NCBI GenBank assembly: GCA_023426125.1
Contig: JAFABI010000011.1
Span: 1-64,000 of the forward strand
Direction of reading: 5' to 3'
DNA: 64,000 nucleotides
Origin: Bacillota bacterium
Lineage (GTDB): Bacteria > Bacillota > Clostridia > Acetivibrionales > DTU013
Shown here: piece after piece, positions 44,113 through 53,212 of the stretch
Layout: each line of letters starts with the position of its first letter
Position numbering within the stretch: the first letter of the stretch is position 1
Made by a program: the position numbers and the translations under genes
The notes under the pieces: generated by a model
Database searches by the model: none
What the model saw: the letters and a program-made list of their open reading frames with translations, nothing else
What the model was told of the DNA's origin: nothing

Positions 44113-44985
44113 TTAATACAGCTTGTTTGCCAGGGCGTTGGCGGTTTTGCGGATAGAAGCCTGTGCTTCTTCCGCTTTTTGCGTTATCAGCAGAGTCAAC
44201 AGGATATCTACCAGATGAAGCTGTGCGATTTTTGTCGAAATCAAACCACCCTCAAAAGGGGATTCGGTGGAGGGAACCATAAGAACGGTATCGGAAATAC
44301 GGGTAATGGGAGAGCGGGCATGGCTTGTAATGCAGAGGATTTTCGCGCCGTTTTGCCTGGCCAGCTGGAATGAATCGACGATATCCTTTGTGCTGCCTGA
44401 AGTTGAAATACCGAATACTGCATCCTTTTCACCGACAAGGGAAGCAGCCATGGCCATAAGGTGCCCGTCCATAAAAACCTCGACGCACAGGTTAAGCCTT
44501 AAAAAACGGTGATAAATATCCAGAGCCGTGACCGCTGAGGCGCCGACCCCGCACAGCAAAATTCTTTTAGCCTGCAGCAGGGTATCGACGGCATTGTTTA
44601 AGGCATTGACGTCTAAAAAATTTAACGTATCCTGAATTATTCGAATGTTCTTCTGTGTAGTCGTTTTTGCCAGATCGCAGGGAGCATCCGTGCAGAGGGT
44701 TTGCTCCTGCGTATGGGCGGGTGATTTTACAAGATCCTGGGCGATTGCCAGTTTAAACTCCTGGTATCCGTGAAAGCCAAGTTTTCTGCAGAAGCGGATA
44801 ACCGAGGTGTCTCCCACGCCTGCTTTTTCAGACAGATCGGTTATTGTCAGGAGAATAACGTTGTGCGGATCGCTTTGAACCGCTTCAGCGACCTTTTTTT
44901 CCGCTTTTGATAATGACTTATAAAGGCTGGCAATTGTTAAAAGCGTATTTGCGGGTAATGTGCCAGCAGAGGTTAATTTTTTCAT
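44113..44985 (-). CDS. RpiR/MurR-family transcriptional regulator (HTH + SIS)
   Basis: 290 aa. N-terminal RpiR HTH (about 5-85, LTITDLSEKAGVGDTSVIRF, CRKLGFHGYQEFKLAIAQ) and C-terminal SIS domain (about 125-265, KRILLCGVGASAVTALDIYH, FGISTSGSTKDIVDSFQLA) that binds a phosphosugar. The MurR-like combination with the facing murQ operon suggests it represses 36316-44108, sensing MurNAc-6-P or a related sugar phosphate. Its own promoter faces the GH36 gene. Confidence 0.9.
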   Translation of the reverse strand: MKKLTSAGTLPANTLLTIASLYKSLSKAEKKVAEAVQSDPHNVILLTITDLSEKAGVGDTSVIRFCRKLGFHGYQEFKLAIAQDLVKSPAHTQEQTLCTDAPCDLAKTTTQKNIRIIQDTLNFLDVNALNNAVDTLLQAKRILLCGVGASAVTALDIYHRFLRLNLCVEVFMDGHLMAMAASLVGEKDAVFGISTSGSTKDIVDSFQLARQNGAKILCITSHARSPITRISDTVLMVPSTESPFEGGLISTKIAQLHLVDILLTLLITQKAEEAQASIRKTANALANKLY

Positions 44986-45323
44986 ACTACAAACCTTCCT
45001 GAAAATTTATGCCTGCAAGTTTATTATAACAACGGTGCAATAAACCGGACCGGTGCTTTTTGCAATACCTGGCTCCGGCGCGGCTTAAGATGCTTATACC
45101 ATTTTATGATTAAATTGTAAACAATTATTATAATTTATATTCTGCAACAATTTTATTCTATTCTTATCAACTTGTCAATTTTCTGGACAGGAAAGCCGGA
45201 GAAACTTTCAATCGTTTATGGTAAATATTAAGGCGAAAAAGGATAGATAAATAAGGCTGAATGGATTAATATAGAGGGTGGAAAAGGTGCATATGGCACA
45301 AGAAAAGGCAGGAGGAGCTACGA
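44986..45323. other. divergent control region, RpiR regulator and GH36 gene
   Basis: 338 bases, very AT-rich in the centre, no gene apart from a possible 15-codon frame just before the GH36 start. Holds the promoters of the RpiR gene (-) and the GH36 gene (+) and the palindrome at 45113. Confidence 0.5.
45113..45126. promoter_or_regulatory. candidate operator palindrome
   Basis: AATTGTAAACAATT, a 6-2-6 inverted repeat between the divergent RpiR and GH36 genes. A further TTGCAACAATTTT lies about 20 bases away. Could be the binding site of the RpiR protein. AT-rich context weakens the case. Confidence 0.35.
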
Positions 45324-47411
45324 ATGGAATACTTGTTTAATCGTTCGATGGAAACAGGCGTGCAGTTTTCATATGAGAATGGGAGATTGTCCCTTTTGCA
45401 CCTGTTCGGCCTTGATTGCGGCAGGTGCCGGCAGCCGGCAGGTTCAAGCCTCTTTGGGGGATTGGTGTGCCTTGATACAGGGGACGGAAAGATCGATACC
45501 GATTCCCTGGAGGCGCATGAATGCTCATATAATGGTGAAGAACTGACGGTTGTGTGGAAATTGCAGCATTCGTTATTGCTGAAGAGCCGGTGGAGCTTTT
45601 GCAGGGAGACCGGGGTGCTGCATCGCCGGGACACCCTTGAAAATACCGGCGCATGTGCGGTGATGATCTACTCGGCCGGGACGAGGCTGGTATTCACACC
45701 CGGAAACTATGAAATATACAGCCAGGCAAGCAGCTGGAACAATGAGAACCAGGGGGTATGGCAGAAGCTTCATCATGGCAGCATACGTCTTAGATGCGAA
45801 GGCGGACGGACTACACAGGGAGGCAGCCCTTTCATGGTTTTAAAGGAAAGCACCAGTGGGAAGGCAGCAGTCTTTCAGCTGATCCCTGAAGGCAATTGGA
45901 GCATGAGCGTCGCCGCCATGACCGGCCCGGGAGATTCCCGGCCCTATGCGATCGTGGAAGCAGGGATGGCGGATAGCCGCTTGAGGATGAGTCTTGCAGC
46001 CGGAGAAACCCTTAAGCTTCCGGAACTCCTGATGTATGCGGCAGACACTGCCAGGTTGTCCGGAGCTGCGTCCGGGCTGGATTTTAACGCCTGGAAGCTG
46101 CATACCTATTACCTCAAGAACATGTACAGCATGAAGTTTGAAGAACCGCCTATTGTCTATAATACATGGTTTGATGTTTTTGAATTTCTGGATGTACCCA
46201 GACTGAGAGCCCAGGCGGAAGTAGCAAGAAAGCTGGGCTGCGAAGTTTTTGTCATTGACGCCGGCTGGTATGGCCGGGAGGGCGACTGGTTTTCACAGGC
46301 AGGAGACTGGCGTGAAAAGGAGCATGCGGCCTTTTACGGGAAAATGGCGGAGTTTGCGGAGGAGGTAAGGGCACAGGGCATGGGCTTCGGGCTGTGGATG
46401 GAACCGGAGCGGATCGGCGCCGGCACGCCTGTCAAGAAGCAGCACCCGGAATGGTTCCTGCCGGGAGGCAGCGGCTTTTATTATCCCGACCTGGCCAATC
46501 CTCAAGCCTATGATCACATACTGGGTGAAATCTGCCGGTTGATTGAGAAATACAAACTGGCATGGATGAAAATCGATTTTAATTTCGATCTCGGTCTTGA
46601 TCCGAAAGGACAGGAATTTAAACAATATTACGCGGCCTGGTATTCGATGCTGGACCGGATCCGCGGCAAATATCCCGGGTTTTTCCTTGAAGGCTGCGCC
46701 AGTGGAGGAATGAGACTGGATCTGAATACGCTGGGACGCTTTGACGGACATTTCCTGAGTGATAACGTCAACCCCTGGGATGTGTTGAGTATTTACCAGG
46801 GAGCGCTGCTCCGCCTGCCTCCCGGCCTCGTCATCAAATGGGTAGCCATGCGCTCCACCGGCGGCGGTATCGTCAAATACGGTCTTCCCCTTGCGGAAGC
46901 GCCCAGGGGGGTGATCGTTCCGGAAGGGGCGACCTGGGACAGGAGCGGCACGGCGGACGCCGATTTTCCCATGAAGGTAGCCATGGCGGGGATGATGGGA
47001 CTTACCGGCGATTTCTCGGGCATGGATGAAATGCAGTTGGAAACCGTTGCCGCCAACATCCGGTTTTATAAGCAATGGCGGAGCTTTATCCGGTCGTCCC
47101 GTGCATACCTGCTTACCCCGCCTGTGGACAGAGGATGCCGCAGCGGATGGGCGGGAATTCAACTGCAGGGCCTGGAAGGCGATAAGAACCTGCTGTTTGC
47201 ATACCGCCTGGAAGATTCCTCCGACCGGTGCAATTTTTATCCGCAGGGCTTGAAGGAGGATGGCAAATACCGTATTTATACCGCCGGCATCCATTGCGAC
47301 CCGGTTGAACTCTTGCGGGAACAAACCGGTAAACGCCTTATGAAGGACGGCTTCCTTACCGAAATCGGCGGAAGGAACGAAGGCGCTGTCTATATCATTG
47401 AAGAAGAGTAA
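45324..47411 (+). CDS. alpha-galactosidase-like glycoside hydrolase, GH36
   Basis: 695 aa, no signal peptide. N-terminal beta-sandwich (about 1-260), then the TIM barrel: PPIVYNTWFDVFEFLD, FVIDAGWYGREGDW, GLWMEPERI, nucleophile Asp418 in WMKIDFNFD, EGCASGGMRLD, and acid/base Asp in FLSDNVNPWD. Length and layout fit GH36. The exact sugar (alpha-galactoside or alpha-GalNAc) cannot be told. AGGAGGAG precedes the ATG. Followed by a short broken gene and the second YesN/YesM pair. Confidence 0.9.
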   Translation: MEYLFNRSMETGVQFSYENGRLSLLHLFGLDCGRCRQPAGSSLFGGLVCLDTGDGKIDTDSLEAHECSYNGEELTVVWKLQHSLLLKSRWSFCRETGVLHRRDTLENTGACAVMIYSAGTRLVFTPGNYEIYSQASSWNNENQGVWQKLHHGSIRLRCEGGRTTQGGSPFMVLKESTSGKAAVFQLIPEGNWSMSVAAMTGPGDSRPYAIVEAGMADSRLRMSLAAGETLKLPELLMYAADTARLSGAASGLDFNAWKLHTYYLKNMYSMKFEEPPIVYNTWFDVFEFLDVPRLRAQAEVARKLGCEVFVIDAGWYGREGDWFSQAGDWREKEHAAFYGKMAEFAEEVRAQGMGFGLWMEPERIGAGTPVKKQHPEWFLPGGSGFYYPDLANPQAYDHILGEICRLIEKYKLAWMKIDFNFDLGLDPKGQEFKQYYAAWYSMLDRIRGKYPGFFLEGCASGGMRLDLNTLGRFDGHFLSDNVNPWDVLSIYQGALLRLPPGLVIKWVAMRSTGGGIVKYGLPLAEAPRGVIVPEGATWDRSGTADADFPMKVAMAGMMGLTGDFSGMDEMQLETVAANIRFYKQWRSFIRSSRAYLLTPPVDRGCRSGWAGIQLQGLEGDKNLLFAYRLEDSSDRCNFYPQGLKEDGKYRIYTAGIHCDPVELLREQTGKRLMKDGFLTEIGGRNEGAVYIIEEE

Positions 47412-47444
47412 AGCATTTCTTTGACTGGACCGGGGAGGAACAGA

Positions 47445-47567
47445 TGGAAAATCTGAAGCAGGTGGTCAAAGACGGCAGAGAGCACGGCCCGTTCATTCTG
47501 ATGGATTCGGGCGGTGTGCCGGGGAATGTATCCGGTTGTTTTCAAGGACTGCCAATGCGCAGTTAAA
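47445..47567 (+). pseudogene. 5' remnant of a lost gene
   Basis: A good ribosome binding site (GGGGAGGA) and ATG start a 40-codon frame (ENLKQVVKDGREHGPFILMD, then SGGVPGNVSGCFQGLPMRS) directly behind the GH36 gene. The first 30 residues look like the amino end of a larger cytoplasmic protein. The frame stops abruptly at TAA. The rest of the gene is absent. Family not recognised. Confidence 0.45.
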
Positions 47568-47649
47568 ATAATCTACCTCTTTAACTGAAGCTACAGAAAG
47601 GTATATAATAAATTTATTATACTGGACTTGTAAAACTGAGGGTGGATGA

Positions 47650-49281
47650 ATGTACCGTGTGCTGATTGCAGAAGATGAAAAACTTGTGCGTATAGGACTA
47701 AAAAGCTCCATAGACTGGGGAAAATACGACATGGCCGTGATCGCCGATGAACCGGATGGATTAAGCGCTTTAAATACTTACGAGCGTGAGAAACCGGATG
47801 TCATCATAACGGATATTAAAATGCCGGGGATGAGCGGAATGGAGCTTATCTCTAAAATCCGGGAAAACGATAAGGATACGAAAATTATTATATTGACCTG
47901 CCTCGAGGAATTCGATCTTGTCCGGAATGCTATGAAAATGAACGTTTCCGGCTATATCATAAAGGTTACGATGACGGACGAAGAAATTGAAGCGGTACTG
48001 AAAAAGGTGCAGGAGGAACTGAATGCCAGGCAAAATACCAGGATGGAAAGCCGTACGATTCAGAGCAGCTTCAAGCTGATTAAAGATAAAGTGCTGAAAG
48101 ATTTTTTGTTTTTTCAACGATCCACGGAAGAAGAATTTGCAGGGCAGATTGCAGAGCTTAAAATAAAGCTAAAGCCTGACAGGCTCCTGGTGTGTGTGAT
48201 GGAGATCGACCATTTTCATAAACTGAAAGCGCGTTTGGAGGACGAGCATGGAGAACTGATTAGAAATTCCATTGATAGCCTTATTGATGAGATACTGGAT
48301 TGTAAAGGGGAAGCTTTTAACTACAACGCCGGAAAATACCTGCTGATTTTCAACATAGATAACAGTAATAACAGTGAAAATAAGCTGTATGGCAATGTTT
48401 TCCCGGTTCTGGATAAAATCAGGAAATCCATGGAGAAATTTTTCAATATATCCGTTTCCTTTGGTGTAAGTACTGCAAAATCAGGATTCGATTCGTTGAA
48501 ACAGCTGTTTGAGCAGGCGGATAAAGCCCTGGAGAAAAAATTCTATAATGGCTCGGGCATTTTCTTTTCCATGGATGGATTTTCAAAAGACGGCGTATTA
48601 GCAGAAAAAGCATCGGCTCTGTACGACTTGCCCGACTTGCTCTGGAAATCGGGCAATAGCTTTAAGAAGCAATTCACCACAAAGGTTACGGCAATGCTGC
48701 AGAATTTGCCCGATTCAAAAATATGCCTTCAAGAGGCTTTCTGTGAATTGCTGCAATGGCTGGCTACTTTATTGCAAGCTTCCGACAGCATTTCGACCGG
48801 TCTGGTCGTATCCGGCACCAGGGCTATCCAGGAGTGCGAAACCTTTGATGAAATGTTGTCATGCATCATCGATGTTTCATCCAGACTGAAAATGACGATA
48901 AAGCGAGGACATGCTTTAAGTGATGAAATTTCACAGGCAACCGGATATATAGAAGCCAACTATGAGAAAAACATCTCATTGCAGCAAGTCGCTGCGCATG
49001 TACATCTCAGTGCCACCTACCTTAGCGCTCTTTTTAAAAAAGAGCTTCAAATCAATTTTGTCAATTATGTGAATGAAATGCGTATGGAAAAAGCCAAGGA
49101 ATTATTGCTGAAGACGTGTCTCAAATCATTTGAAGTTGCAGAGAAGGTAGGCTTCAAAGATAACACTTATTTTAGCAAAGCCTTTAAAAGACATTACGGG
49201 ATCGGTCCCGGTGAATACAGAAAGCGCTGGATAAAGAATTGGGTGGAGGACTCTTATGATCCTAAAGAAGGTCAGGAATAA
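47650..49281 (+). CDS. YesN-type response regulator, AraC family (second system)
   Basis: 543 aa. Receiver domain with Asp55 in VIITDIKMPG and Lys in GYIIKVTM (the usual K-P is K-V here). The middle has a GGDEF-like-degenerate stretch (ISVSFGVSTAKSGFDSLKQL). C-terminal AraC HTH pair (about 440-530, ending KVGFKDNTYFSKAFKRHYGI). GAGGGTGG precedes the ATG. Overlaps the kinase gene by 26 bases. Gene order is regulator then kinase, the reverse of the pair at 351-3775. Confidence 0.92.
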   Translation: MYRVLIAEDEKLVRIGLKSSIDWGKYDMAVIADEPDGLSALNTYEREKPDVIITDIKMPGMSGMELISKIRENDKDTKIIILTCLEEFDLVRNAMKMNVSGYIIKVTMTDEEIEAVLKKVQEELNARQNTRMESRTIQSSFKLIKDKVLKDFLFFQRSTEEEFAGQIAELKIKLKPDRLLVCVMEIDHFHKLKARLEDEHGELIRNSIDSLIDEILDCKGEAFNYNAGKYLLIFNIDNSNNSENKLYGNVFPVLDKIRKSMEKFFNISVSFGVSTAKSGFDSLKQLFEQADKALEKKFYNGSGIFFSMDGFSKDGVLAEKASALYDLPDLLWKSGNSFKKQFTTKVTAMLQNLPDSKICLQEAFCELLQWLATLLQASDSISTGLVVSGTRAIQECETFDEMLSCIIDVSSRLKMTIKRGHALSDEISQATGYIEANYEKNISLQQVAAHVHLSATYLSALFKKELQINFVNYVNEMRMEKAKELLLKTCLKSFEVAEKVGFKDNTYFSKAFKRHYGIGPGEYRKRWIKNWVEDSYDPKEGQE

Positions 49282-51076
49282 AATCAATTTTCAAAGCCTT
49301 AAAAGCCAGCTGATACTTTCCTATATCGTTATCAGTGCCTTTGTCCTTGCTTTGAGCACATTTCTCTGCTACAACATTGTTCTGGGCATTGTTAAGGATA
49401 TGTCTCAAAAATCCACCGTTGAGAGCTTCCAGCAGGTGGAGACAAACATAAACAGCTTCATGGAGGAAATCGATAACTTTTCCAAGGTGTTCATTTCAAA
49501 TCAATGTGTTCAGGACTTGCTGGACAGGAATTTTATTTTTGAAACCGATAAAATAAATATTTTTAAGGATTTTACCAAAACCACCGCAAGAATGACCATT
49601 GCCTATTCGTACATAGAGTCGGTGTTTATTTTCTCGAAGGAAAGCGATGTCTTTGGAACAGGAAGTTTGAATAACTGGTATATCTCAAATAACATGTCAA
49701 ACCAGGAATATGATTTGTCCAAAGCCTATGCACTCATTGAAAAGCCATTTCCCCGCATGACTCTGGTAGGGGGGCTTACTTCGGATGATTTTATGGACAT
49801 GGAGCAGGCGTACAGTAATACAAAGTATAACAATTATATTACTGCCGTCCGTGGGATCAAATCCTTGAACCAGAGCATACAATCGGCTACGCTGTTGATC
49901 AATATAAATGAACGGAAGCTGAATTCCATTTATAGCAAGCTTTCAGGCAGCGGTATCGCATATCTTATGGATGGCGAAGGCAATATAATTTCCCATCCGA
50001 ATGCAAAAAAAATTGGGACAAAAAGCGAATTGATTGCGAAAATTAATGTTTCGGACAAAGACGGGAACTTCACCTACAAAAATGGAAATCGTTCGGAACA
50101 GGTCATCTATTATTCTCTGGGAAATATAGGATGGATTCTTGTAAAGGAAATTCCATACGATGAATTCACCAATAACCTGAGCAGGGTTAAAAATATCTTT
50201 ATTATATCTTTTTTTGCCAGCCTTTTGATTATTTTACTGCTTTACTTATACTGGATGAACAAGATTACCGCTCCCTTGCAAATGTTAATATTATCGATGA
50301 AAAAGGTAAGCAAAGGGGAAATCGGATATACGGTGCCCAGTATTCCGAAGAATGAAATCGGGACGCTTATAGAACAATTTAACACGATGTCGCTCAGTGT
50401 AAAGGACCTGGTAGAAAAAAACCAAATCTTCGAGCGGCAAAAAAGGGATCTCGAGGTTGAGATCCTGCAATCCCAGATAAACCCGCACTTTTTGTATAAT
50501 ACATTGAATATTATCCGTTGGATGGCTGCCGTAGCCAATGCGAAAAATATCGTACATTGCATTACGCTGCTTGGAAATATCATACGGCCTATTTTTAAAA
50601 ACAAAAATGTTTTATGCACATTGAGGGAAGAGATTGAGTTTTTAAGGAGCTATACTGAAATCATGGGCTACCGTTTTGATGACGATATTCAGATCGATAT
50701 CGATTTCAATGAAAAATTATTGGAGTACAAGGTTCTCAGGTTTATATTACAGCCATTGATCGAGAACTCGCTTATTCACGGCTTTAAAAATTGTACGGGA
50801 GATAAAAAGATCAAGATTACGATATTTATTGTTGGCGAAATATTATTTATTGAGGAAAAGGATAATGGCGTCGGCATTTCCGAAGAGAATGTAATAAAGC
50901 TTAATAACGCTTTTAAACGGTCGGCCATGGAAGCTGAAGACCTGGAGTCGGGCACGGGTTTGAGGAATGTAAACCGGAGGATCCGGCTGCATTTTGGCGA
51001 TAGCTATGGAATCAGTATACAAACCGGGTATAACGAAGGGACAAGAATCCTGATGAAATTGCCGAAGGTCACGTAG
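49256..51076 (+). CDS. YesM-type sensor histidine kinase (second system)
   Basis: 606 aa. TM1 about 17-40, dCACHE-like extracellular domain (about 45-300), TM2 about 313-333, HAMP to about 385, then QSQINPHFLYNT with phospho-acceptor His411, and HATPase_c (RFILQPLIENSLIHGF, DNGVGISEENV). Pair with the upstream AraC-type regulator. Expected to control the importer at 51267-54991. Normal length. Confidence 0.93.
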   Translation: MILKKVRNKINFQSLKSQLILSYIVISAFVLALSTFLCYNIVLGIVKDMSQKSTVESFQQVETNINSFMEEIDNFSKVFISNQCVQDLLDRNFIFETDKINIFKDFTKTTARMTIAYSYIESVFIFSKESDVFGTGSLNNWYISNNMSNQEYDLSKAYALIEKPFPRMTLVGGLTSDDFMDMEQAYSNTKYNNYITAVRGIKSLNQSIQSATLLININERKLNSIYSKLSGSGIAYLMDGEGNIISHPNAKKIGTKSELIAKINVSDKDGNFTYKNGNRSEQVIYYSLGNIGWILVKEIPYDEFTNNLSRVKNIFIISFFASLLIILLLYLYWMNKITAPLQMLILSMKKVSKGEIGYTVPSIPKNEIGTLIEQFNTMSLSVKDLVEKNQIFERQKRDLEVEILQSQINPHFLYNTLNIIRWMAAVANAKNIVHCITLLGNIIRPIFKNKNVLCTLREEIEFLRSYTEIMGYRFDDDIQIDIDFNEKLLEYKVLRFILQPLIENSLIHGFKNCTGDKKIKITIFIVGEILFIEEKDNGVGISEENVIKLNNAFKRSAMEAEDLESGTGLRNVNRRIRLHFGDSYGISIQTGYNEGTRILMKLPKVT

Positions 51077-51266
51077 TGGTATAAAGCTGCCGGTTCCGGC
51101 TGCTGCATAAAAAAGTGCAACAATTGCACAAAAAAGCACAACATTTTTTCTGTGTGTCAAAAGAGTTGACCATATTTACGATGATTCAATAAAATTTTTC
51201 ATTTTCCCGGGGTGGTTCTTTTTTTATAATAATCACAGAATAAATAACTTGTGCGGGTGATACGGA

Positions 51267-52199
51267 TTGAAAAACAGAACTTTCCTTGCAAAGCGAGGCA
51301 GCAGTAAAATCCAAAAAGACCGGGCGACGCTTTTGCTTCTTGCAGCGCCATTCGTTATATTGCTCATCATGTTCAACTACGTACCTCTTTTTGGGTGGAT
51401 GTTTTCCTTTTTCGACTATAAACCGGGGATCCCTTTGAGCAGAACCCCCTTTGTCGGACTGAAATACTTTCTCATGATTATGAATGAGAGGAATGATATC
51501 TTACGGGTTCTTAAAAATACCTTTGCTATGGGGTTCCTTGGAATATTGGCGACTCCTCTGCCTGCAATCATGGCTGTTATGCTCAATGAGGTCAGGATCA
51601 GCAAATTTAAAAAGCTTGTCCAGGTTACAACGACCATACCGAATTTTATCAGCTGGGTAATCACCTACAGCTTCGCTTTTGCAATTTTTTCAAGCGAAGG
51701 GATGCTGAATACCTTACTGAATAACATAGGCATATCGGATACGGCTGCCAATCTTTTATCCAATGGCAACGCAGTTTGGCAGTTTCAGACTTTGCTGGGC
51801 ATATGGAAAACCCTGGGGTGGAGCAGCATTATCTATCTGGCGGCTATAACAGGTATTGACGGTGAATTATATTCAGCTGCAAAAGTGGATGGAGCCGGGA
51901 GGTTCAGGAGCATGCTTCATGTGACAGTGCCGGGATTGGCGCCTACATTTATCGTATTGCTGCTGCTTTCAATAAGCAATATACTCACCATCGGGTTTGA
52001 TCAGTATTTTGTCTTTAAAAATCCTGCGGTAATGGACAAAATAGAAGTCATTGACCTTTATGTTTACCGGATAGGGATCGTTGAAAACAGTTATTCCTTT
52101 TCGATTGCAGTCGGGATTTTAAAGTCTGTTTTCAGCATAGCCCTGCTGCTGTCTGCAAACGGCATTGCCAAAAGACTTAGAGGACAGCCTATATTTTAA
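51267..52199 (+). CDS. ABC transporter permease, LplB type
   Basis: 310 aa, six TM helices, starting with TTG (LKNRTFLAKRGSSKIQK). The LplB-like signature NYVPLFGWMFSFFDYKPG is clear and the EAA motif is DGELYSAAKVDGAGRFRSML. Such LplB/YtcP/LipO sets import oligosaccharides in Firmicutes. The TTG has GGGTGATACGGA upstream, a poor match. The length agrees with the family. Confidence 0.9.
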   Translation: MKNRTFLAKRGSSKIQKDRATLLLLAAPFVILLIMFNYVPLFGWMFSFFDYKPGIPLSRTPFVGLKYFLMIMNERNDILRVLKNTFAMGFLGILATPLPAIMAVMLNEVRISKFKKLVQVTTTIPNFISWVITYSFAFAIFSSEGMLNTLLNNIGISDTAANLLSNGNAVWQFQTLLGIWKTLGWSSIIYLAAITGIDGELYSAAKVDGAGRFRSMLHVTVPGLAPTFIVLLLLSISNILTIGFDQYFVFKNPAVMDKIEVIDLYVYRIGIVENSYSFSIAVGILKSVFSIALLLSANGIAKRLRGQPIF

Positions 52200-52232
52200 C
52201 GGATGCCAGTGCTACATGAAAAAATGGAGTTG

Positions 52233-53117
52233 ATGATGTTGAAAAAAGACAATTTATGTTTTTCCAATGCAATGTTTAATACGATCAACTATGCCCTGCT
52301 CGCAGCATTTATGCTGATATGCGTATATCCGTTCTATTACGTCCTGATATACTCATTGAGCGACCCGCAGACGGTACATAAGGGCATTGCGCTCCTGCCT
52401 TCAGGCTTTACATTGTATAATTATATTCAGATATTTGAATTGAAGAATATATTCAACGCTTTCCTGATTTCCTTATTAAGAAGTGTTATCGGTACCATTG
52501 CAACGGTATTATGCTGTTCTCTGTTTGCATTTGTGCTTACGAAGGAGAAAATGTATTTCCGGAAAATAATCTACAGGCTAATGGTGTTTACAATGTATTT
52601 GAATGCCGGCCTGATTCCATATTATCTGACTGTCCGGATGTATGGGCTTCGCAATAGCTTTCTGGTTTATATCATACCCGCTGCGGTCAATGCTTTCTAT
52701 GTCATACTGCTTAAAACCTTCATGGAACAGCTTCCCGTTTCACTTGAAGAGTCGGCGACAATCGACGGGGCAGGGTATTTGACCATATTCCGGAAACTGG
52801 TTTTTCCGTTGTCAATGCCAATTATTGCAACCATCGCGGTATTTTCGTCTGTCGGTCAATGGAATTCCTGGTTTGACAACTATATATTTTGTACCGGAAA
52901 AAGCCTTAATACGCTGCAATATATCCTGTTGAAGTATCTTGAGGATTCCTCCAGAATAGCGGATTTATATACCGTGACGTCTTCCGGAATAAAACCGACT
53001 CCGGACTCGGTCCGAATGACGATGACCATGATTGTAATATTCCCGATTTTACTCGTTTACCCCTTTATGCAGCGGTATTTTACAAAGGGGATTATGCTTG
53101 GCGCCATCAAAGGCTAG
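52233..53117 (+). CDS. ABC transporter permease, YtcP type
   Basis: About 294 aa, six TM helices, with VYPFYYVLIYSLSDPQTVHK and the EAA motif PVSLEESATIDGAGYLTIFR. The C-terminus (QRYFTKGIMLGAIKG) is that of YtcP proteins. Starts MMLKKDN with GGAGTT four to seven bases upstream. An ATG at 52203, just after the previous stop, would add 10 residues and cannot be excluded. Confidence 0.88.
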   Translation: MMLKKDNLCFSNAMFNTINYALLAAFMLICVYPFYYVLIYSLSDPQTVHKGIALLPSGFTLYNYIQIFELKNIFNAFLISLLRSVIGTIATVLCCSLFAFVLTKEKMYFRKIIYRLMVFTMYLNAGLIPYYLTVRMYGLRNSFLVYIIPAAVNAFYVILLKTFMEQLPVSLEESATIDGAGYLTIFRKLVFPLSMPIIATIAVFSSVGQWNSWFDNYIFCTGKSLNTLQYILLKYLEDSSRIADLYTVTSSGIKPTPDSVRMTMTMIVIFPILLVYPFMQRYFTKGIMLGAIKG

Positions 53118-53212
53118 TTTGACGCACGGTATTCATTTAACCGGGTAACTGCAGTAGATTAATTTCTACTGTTTGTTTACAATAATATTATCAGTATGAG
53201 GGAGGAAGAATC

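Noticed and set aside
45292..45339. 15-codon frame MAQEKAGGATNGILV before the GH36 start
   Set aside because: Too short to support. It overlaps the GH36 ribosome binding site and start in another frame, and could be chance.
46293..47324. 343-codon open frame on the - strand inside the GH36 gene
   Set aside because: It is antisense to the catalytic barrel of GH36, with shadow-like composition and no ribosome binding site.
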